In this document: positions 57,359 to 64,000 of the stretch, piece by piece | Position numbering within the stretch: the first letter of the stretch is position 1 | How the letters are laid out: every line of letters begins with the position of its first letter | Source: Pseudoscleropodium purum | Lineage: Eukaryota > Streptophyta > Bryopsida > Hypnales > Brachytheciaceae | DNA: 64,000 nucleotides | Direction: 5' to 3' | NCBI GenBank assembly: GCA_963969395.1 | Contig: OZ017797.1 | Location: forward strand, 19,096,001-19,160,000 | The notes under the pieces: generated by a model | What the model saw: only the letters and a program-made list of their open reading frames with translations | Databases searched by the model: none | Told to the model about the DNA's origin: nothing | Program-made: the position numbers and the translations under genes

Positions 57359-57744
57359 CTTTTAAAAAAAACAAGCATCCTTCAAAACAAAAAAATTGAA
57401 GAAAATAATATATTCACACAAAGATACAAGCTAAAATGTTCAAAACTTCCAAAAAAAATTCTAGCATGAAAGGTTTATTGAATAACATTTGTTACAATTG
57501 ATTCCAATTCCTATTTGTCCAAATTCTAAAACCTTCAAATTGCAATCCATTCGACAATAAGTACATAGACACATAGTCCAATTTGATCACACCAACCATG
57601 TAAATATGCCAATGACCATGTAAATTTCATTCCTCAACTATGCACCAAACATAACTCACTTCAATTGCAAGTTCTTGCAACAAAACAATTTGTACATGGT
57701 GAAGTGTTAGAGCTTGGTGAATGGGATGTCTACGCTACAGGGCC
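57359..57744. other. Spacer and 3' flank of the lipoxygenase gene
   Basis: AT-rich. No gene or assignable repeat seen. Confidence 0.4.
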
Positions 57745-60700
57745 CTAAACCGTGATGCTGTTGGGAACGCCCATCGCGGTCAAACCAGGCCCAGACGACG
57801 GTCGTAGGAGCTGGTACGGTAATTGCCCGCCTCTCCCGATCGATTCTTCAATTTCGGGTCCCTGTTGCGTGCCTGGATGAGTTCGTCGATCTCGGCCAGT
57901 CTGCTCTTGTAGCGCTCAAATGCTGCCTCCACCTACAATCACGCACTAACCGTCAATGCAGCACTCTGGATTTTATTGAGTTTTTTTTTAAGATTTTCTG
58001 AATGTTTCAGAGGAATTTTTCACAATTTTGGACGAATTTTGAGGATTTTGCTGTTATTTTGCAGAAAGTGGCTACCTTTTTGTTTTGTGTCCACCCGGGA
58101 GCTCGATCGCCAATGTAGTCTTCGTTGGTGGCGTGGTTGCTGGTGATTTCGAACACGGACATGATCGAGAGCATCGATGATGCGTCTGAAACGGCGGACA
58201 AGAAGAACTTCTCGGGGTTTGATTGAAACTCTTCCCATTCCGGAGTGCCTTCAGTGGGAATGAGTCGCCTGGTGCGCGTGGGGTGCTGCGGCATGAACGC
58301 TGCGTAATCGAACTGGGAGAAGTTGATGGCCGCGTGCTGGCACGAGGACAGCCACTGCATGATCGTGACGATTTGCGTGAGGTCTTTCTTGGATTTCAGG
58401 TTCGGCCATCCAGGTGCGTCTTTCTTGTCGGCGTGAGCGACGTTGCGGATCTCGGACCACCAGCTCTGAAGTTCATTGTCGGTCAGGACAGCGTTGTCGT
58501 CCTTGTAGTATACATCGATGTAGTCTTTGTTCCATGTTTTCATGGCGCTCCAAAGCTCCAGCCCGTCGGTCGCGTACGGGTAGTCGTTCACGAGCAGCTT
58601 GGCGCCCTCTTTGGCCTTCTTGTCTGGCACTGCCATGCCCCTGAGAGAACACACAAGTTTTAGTAAGGTCGGATCATCTTCTTGAACAATCGGAGTCGTT
58701 GTAACAGGAGTATTCTTATCAAACTGCAGCATGAAGCTTAGTCCAGGAAAACGGACAACTTTCTGTTCTCACAACTTGTCGACTGCGTTTAATATTGCTT
58801 GTTACTGCGTTTTTTTTCGCAGATACTCTGTTCTTAAGCTGTAATATGCAGACAGAGAATGAAAATCGTTAAAAGTGTTCCTGAATTAGAAACCGAAGAA
58901 CGAGAAATATGTTCTGTCCTCCCGAAACAGCACAAAGAGAATCGTTTTCGTGTGTTACCTGTTAAGGAGATCGTTCGGCAGCGCTTGCGATTCAAATTCC
59001 AGACGTCTTTGTAGTAGGAAACAACCAATTCCATTAAATATACCCCAGGGGTGAAAATCCCTTCGAACATCCCCCCTGCATTGATGAGTGTCTTCCGAGC
59101 AATGGCATTGGTTCCTAACGTTAACCTGAAATGCGGCAGCATCAGCTGATGAATCGGGTGGAGCTTGCTCAGCTGACGGTTGGTGGCAATGATCACAGGT
59201 TCCGTCATTGCGTGACTTCGTCCGCTGCAGGACAACAGCATCCAGCATCTTAGTATTGTCAGATTGAAAACGATATAGTACGTACGTGGGTCTGAGGGAT
59301 GAAATTCATGGTGTAGAGCTAAGGTGGAGCACTTACAAGTGACTGGTAACTTGATGCACAGCCATTTCGTTGCTCATGACGTGAGCCTTGGCAAGCTCCC
59401 ACACATAGTCTGTCTTCGAGGTGTCAGCTGGAGGAGTGAACACTCGAGCGTTCTTCGGAGATCCGCCAGAACCGGGTAGAACCAACTCAATCGAGAGCAC
59501 CTTCATGGTTTCCTCATCGGACAGGAACAGGAGCGTTCTGCTGGCATACGCTCTCATTTCAGGCTGTGCGTTGATGCGCTCCACCAGAGGAAGGAACACG
59601 TCATGGTAGTCGACAACAAACAGTTTCTTCTTGGACAACGCCTGATGGAGCATTGCGAATTAGGATATCATCAAGGAACTCTGTGAACTCACTAACGATT
59701 ATTGCATCTATTCACTACAAGGCGCGACAGAAGTCACCACCAAATTGAAAATTGTCAACAGTAATTACCTGCTCGATTGTGAGGCCATCCAATTGGCCTT
59801 CAATATGCTTCACCGAGATTGCAGAGAGGGGGTCTCCATGTTGGGCACGGCTGAGTTTACTCTTGATTGGAAATTCCTGCAATTCATCACACGGTAACGA
59901 GTCTCATCGTTTCCTCGATAAGAACGAGAGTCGTGAAGAATGCATTACAAACTCGTGCAAGCAATGAAGAGCGGAAATGGACCTCGTGAATTGAAGGATG
60001 CTTCAAGGCATGAGCACTCACCGTGACAAGCTTGATTTCCAGAGGGTTGAGACCCGCGAGAAACTCCCGAGCAAACTCGGCATTAGTTTGCCATGCAGAA
60101 CTGTCACCTATGATACATTGAGACAGATCATCATTCCCCCAGGGAAAAATCAGAGAGTCGATAATGCTGTAAGAATCGGCAGTGAATTAATGGAGCTAGT
60201 GCTAATGAAGTCAACAAGTAATTGCTATCCACCCCGTTCCATGACCTTCCCTAAACCCCAAACCCTTTCATGCATACCCAAGAGCGATACCTTGAAGGAC
60301 TTGAGGAAGAGGGTAGAGGGGACCACGGGGAGTTTCTTCCGCAGCGAATGCGCGCTTGATACTTTCAATGCTTTCGAAACTTTGGCCCGTAAGTGGAATT
60401 GCGCCGGCCGCAGCTTGGGCATGTTTTCCAGCGCGTGCAACGTTTCCACCGTGGTCCCGCGTTTTGATGGGATCGAAGGATTCGTCAATCGGGACGTAAT
60501 AGGTATTTAACTCATCGGGGCTCTCGAACTCGGGGTCTGCGTAGAGTAACAAGTCAAGGTTAATTAGCGCTGGCTTAGGCGTTTATCAATGCTGGGTTAG
60601 AGGAGACACACTAATTCGTGGCTAGCTAGTTCAAAAGGAAAGCAAGCACCTGTGCAAAGAACTTACTGGCTGCTGTAGGCGCTCGCCCTGTTCGCAATCG

Positions 60701-61864
60701 GCGTGGGAAAGGGAAGTCCGCGCTGCCACCCAAGGTACGTCGAGTGAGCGTCGGATCCTTGTCCGGGTTGCCCAAGTCATTGTACACGTCGTAGTCGTAG
60801 ACCCGCTCTCCTGGTTTCCGTGTACCCTTGCCATTACCTCGCAGCTCTAGGAGCTCCTTCTTGCGATACTCCTTCAGTGTGGCAGGGGTTTCGCTGGGCA
60901 AATGAGCCTGCGCAAAAATCAGACTAAGCGTCACTAACTGGTACTTTACAGCGCGCAAGCGGCGTCAGTGCAGAGCAGGATCTGAGATGAATGACATTGT
61001 ACTCTCGTCACCTTGTTGAGGAAGAAACAGCGGCCATCTGAGTTGCCGGTGTTCGCCACCCATGAGTTGGCCCAGAAATGCGCGTCCTTTTTCGAATCTG
61101 GAAGGTCGAGAGAGAACGACAGCAACTGAAACTCGTTCGGGTGATTGTTCTTTACCAGAATAGCGCAAGGAAGTCCAAACTTTCTGGGCACAGAAAACTG
61201 AAGCTTGAACTTGAGGTTTTCGGTAGCAGTATCGGAGGATTCATCCCATCGCTGAAAGATCGACGCACTGCTCACCAAAGCCTTTCCTGTCTCTGTGAAT
61301 TCAACCAGAGCAATCCATCCTTAACATTGCTCCGACTCAAATCAATTCATTTGTTACTGAACAAGGATCCATGCCAGTATAGGGCGTTGAAATTAAGAGC
61401 ATTGAGCTCGAATTGGCTGCAATTGGGTACATACCCGGGTCGATCTCATTGCTGAGGAGCTGCACAGAGACGTTCTTCCCCTCGAATTCACTTGCATCGT
61501 CCTCGGCATCCGCAGCGGCATCCAAGTCCAGCACTTTGAGCTTCTTCATCACCACGGCAGTGCCATTGTACTGCACTGTCTCGTTGTCGCTTCTGCCGTC
61601 AAAATATTGCGGCACAGTGTCCGCCTCTTTGGCAACCGCCTTGCTCATCATTTTCCCGGCTTTGGAAGACTTCAACCATCCTGCTTCTCTACCCTCGCTG
61701 CTACGGCTGCTGGACGTCGACGACGCGACCCGCACTTGCAATGACTTCGACTCTTTCCTTGCCACGAAGGAGTTCGTCGTGCGAAAGGAGCCAGCTTGCA
61801 AGCTCGACGGTGCGCTGCTCAATCCAGCTCCTGTCACCGTCGTGTTGAATTGCTTAGGCAACAT
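57745..61864 (-). pseudogene. LOX: Plastid-type lipoxygenase gene with two frameshifts
   Basis: Ten exons: 61435-61864, 61012-61292, 60667-60907, 60291-60536, 60022-60107, 59769-59876, 59337-59641, 58959-59224, 58076-58640 and 57745-57932. About 900 residues were encoded. The first 60 residues are Ser/Arg-rich (plastid transit type). A PLAT domain follows (VQYNGTAVVMKKLKVLD to HFWANSWVANTG), then the catalytic domain: [58 protein letters not shown]. The iron ligands are the two His of HQVTSH, the His and Asn of HAAINF, and the C-terminal residue of GVPNSITV. A one-base loss after the Trp of YYKDVW (58999/58998) shifts exon 8. A second at 57820-57824 shifts exon 10 before PYQLLRPSSGPG and removes the terminal ligand. 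Intact family members oxygenate linoleic or linolenic acid for oxylipins. Splice sites are all intact, so decay is recent or the base calls are wrong. Confidence 0.88.
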
Positions 61865-63289
61865 GGCTGCTGATCAAATTGGCCACAGGAGACTAAGGTA
61901 AACTTCAGGCGCCGAGGCTGATCAATCTGTGAATTGAAATCTGCACTGAACACTGTATAAATATTTACTGTTAGCGTACAAGAATGCACTACTTTTGAAT
62001 TAGGTATTGTTGCAATTGGGACCAGTGAACCTCCATGTGTACAAATGGAATTACAATAAATTTGATGATTTATATAACTTTCTCGGGGTAAGGCAACCTA
62101 TTTTTTCAGGCAACCTAATGTACATTCAGACAACCTAATTATTCAGACATTCCACATGCAAGAATGAAGTACTGGTGCGCGCCTACGCCACATGCAAGCG
62201 ATGGATCTAGCTGGAGACCAACCTCAGTAGACGACATGATTCTGATCAATTCTCTAAGGTATTTCAACTGGAGGAACACAAGGACAATACGTGGATGACA
62301 AGAAGATAAATTTTTAAATGGAACAGATGAGCAGATCTTAGCACAGTGATGAGAGTGGGATTCAATTCGGTACTGTATTATACTAGTCACATATATATTT
62401 CAGCAGGGCAAGGACAAGGACAGGGGAAACGTGTGCATGACGAATCACAGGAATGCTCATTGCAATCTAGGTTTTCATCACAAGCACAAACGAAATAATT
62501 GGGTGATATTTCTCCAAGAAGAAAACGTGATGGATTTTGAATTTTGTGACAGGAGTTGTGACAAGGGTTGTGACATTGTGTACACAATATAATAGATGGT
62601 AGTGACAAGAGTCATGAGATTGAGTGATGCTCGGAATGAGTGAGATGAGGCAATGCAAGTTTTTTTTTAACTGATTCTCCCCAAAATTTATCTTGACATG
62701 AATTCAAGAATGAAAATGTTGTACTATTAGCCACCTATCATAGACAATGTAGTGTAGTTTCTATTCAAGGACACAATATGCAATAGAAAACAACTTAATG
62801 AACTTGCACTACTTGAATTAAGGTAAAACAGCCCAATGCCATCAATCACCCAATTCTAATATCTACTAGAATTCCCATTTGCATCAATCACCTAAGCACC
62901 CATTACTACTTGTAATCTTAACAATCTTTTAGCATCATGATAATGCACTTGGGGAGGGGACATGGCAATGTATGGTTTAGCATGGTTCTGTTCATGCTTT
63001 ACTAATTTAGTCTCAATCTTGGGTATGCAACTCCTATATTATATTATTATATGGCTTTGTTTATAATCACTTATAATGCATTTTAGTCCAATCTCAAGGG
63101 ATATAATTTGTTTTAATGTAGAAAATTCTTGTAGCCCTTTCAATGAAGAATCCAAAAATATAATTACATTTATAAAATGAGTATTTTTGACGACAATAAT
63201 AGTATTAAAAACCTAAATATATAATTTTTTTAATACATGTATCATAGGCCAAGCTTTACAACTTTGGGGGCTTTCTAATGAAAATTTAA
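61865..63289. other. Lipoxygenase upstream region and AT-rich spacer
   Basis: The first few hundred bases should hold the lipoxygenase promoter; a TATA-like TATAAATATT reads toward the gene's opposite strand at about 61956. No further gene seen. Confidence 0.35.
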
Positions 63290-64000
63290 TTTTAACCCCT
63301 AAAGGACCAAGGTCTTTTTTCTGCCAAAAGACACTCAAAACTGCCATTTCTATAGCAAAATTGGTTTTTTTTTCACATATAACTGTAGGATCTTATACCT
63401 AACTAGTATGAAAATATGTGAAAAAAATTTCAGAATTTTTTACAACATAGATTGCAAGATATCTGCGTTTAAAGTAGAAAAAACAAGTAATTTAGTACAT
63501 CGTGGGACTAGATTCTTTTACTTTGAACATTTTTAAATTTAATTTTTTGCACTTATGAGTTTTGAGCTTTAAATCTTTATGGCATAAAATTGAGTTGAAA
63601 GTATAGGAAAAATTCAAAATCTTCAAAAAAACTTCATTTTTATTCTTTAAAAAATTATTAAGTAGAAGTAGGTATGAGTTAGAAGGAAAATCTAAATTAT
63701 CAATACCTCTCAATTGAAATTAAAATGCACTAATCCCAATGATGAGATTGACAGATTGTTCTAGAAATCAAGATAAACCATGTGAAACTTTTTTTTGGGA
63801 AAAATTGTAAAAATTTCATTCAAAAATGAATCCTACAAGTTATTTTTTTATGAAGATGCTCTAGTTGCCCAAAAAACGAGATTGTCCATAACTTTCTCAT
63901 AAAGAATCCAAATGTAATGAATCAAATCTTTCTATATACAAAAAATTATAATCTATGAATGAAATTCTTTTTTTTAATTTAAAATTAAAATTTTTGAATT
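63290..64000 (+). repeat. Dispersed repeat (copy 3), runs off the window
   Basis: Shares ordered blocks with 36612-37330 (ACCCCTAAAGG, TGCCATTTCT, TTTCAGAATTTT, TAGATTGCAAGATAT) and with 44660-45600 (AAGTAGAAGTA, GAAGGAAAATCTAAATT, TCCATAACTTTC). All three copies point the same way. No protein can be read. Confidence 0.65.

Noticed and set aside
58955..59248. Alternative splice choice to explain the lipoxygenase exon 8 frame change
   Set aside because: The other frame shows no lipoxygenase sequence before the change and no splice sites lie near 58999, so a frameshift is the simpler reading.

Overview
The window is nuclear DNA of a green land plant. The genes carry short GT-AG introns and the proteins are plant types: a peroxisomal malate dehydrogenase with an N-terminal PTS2, an S-type anion channel, a P-class pentatricopeptide repeat protein, a plastid bestrophin-like channel and a plant lipoxygenase. 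Moderately GC-rich exons sit in very AT-rich spacers full of small inverted-repeat transposons. The lipoxygenase and the Dof-like protein look like those of a non-seed plant, so a moss or other bryophyte fits best. That placement is inference and the genus cannot be fixed from sequence alone.

Layout. 1-1291 (-): 5' part of an aldo-keto reductase pseudogene with two nonsense codons. 2508-5788 (-): nuclear protein with three Dof-like CX2CX21CX2C fingers. 7122-9875 (+): membrane-anchored acyl-CoA-binding protein, four exons. 10778-14692 (-): peroxisomal malate dehydrogenase, nine exons, with a MITE in one intron and a tandem duplication in another. 14.7-27.5 kb: about 13 kb without genes, AT-rich, holding decayed repeats and one clear MITE. 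29127-32940 (+): SLAC1/SLAH anion channel, four exons. 35200-35481 (+): possible small orphan gene abutting a TA-flanked MITE. 35.8-39.4 kb: repeats including a MITE with an 8-bp target duplication. 40065-43073 (+): AIFM2/FSP1-like FAD oxidoreductase, four exons. 43.1-48.2 kb: gene-free repeats. 48253-48693 (+): LSM-domain NAA38-like protein. 50369-52996 (-): 18-repeat PPR protein, divergent from 53453-54631 (+), a bestrophin-like thylakoid chloride channel. 57203-57355: CACTA-type MITE. 57745-61864 (-): lipoxygenase gene of ten exons with two single-base frameshifts. The rest to 64000 is repeat-rich spacer.

The genes are independent, monocistronic units and do not form a pathway cluster. Shared themes are lipid and redox metabolism (acyl-CoA binding, lipoxygenase, malate dehydrogenase, AIFM2-like reductase) and anion channels (SLAC, bestrophin). 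The most distinctive items are the triple Dof-like finger protein, the two decaying genes (aldo-keto reductase and lipoxygenase), four MITEs of apparently different superfamilies, two of them with perfect target duplications of 3 bp and 8 bp, and an intron in which the end of an exon plus its splice donor has been repeated about four times. I saw no CRISPR array, operon, tRNA, rRNA or prokaryotic system.
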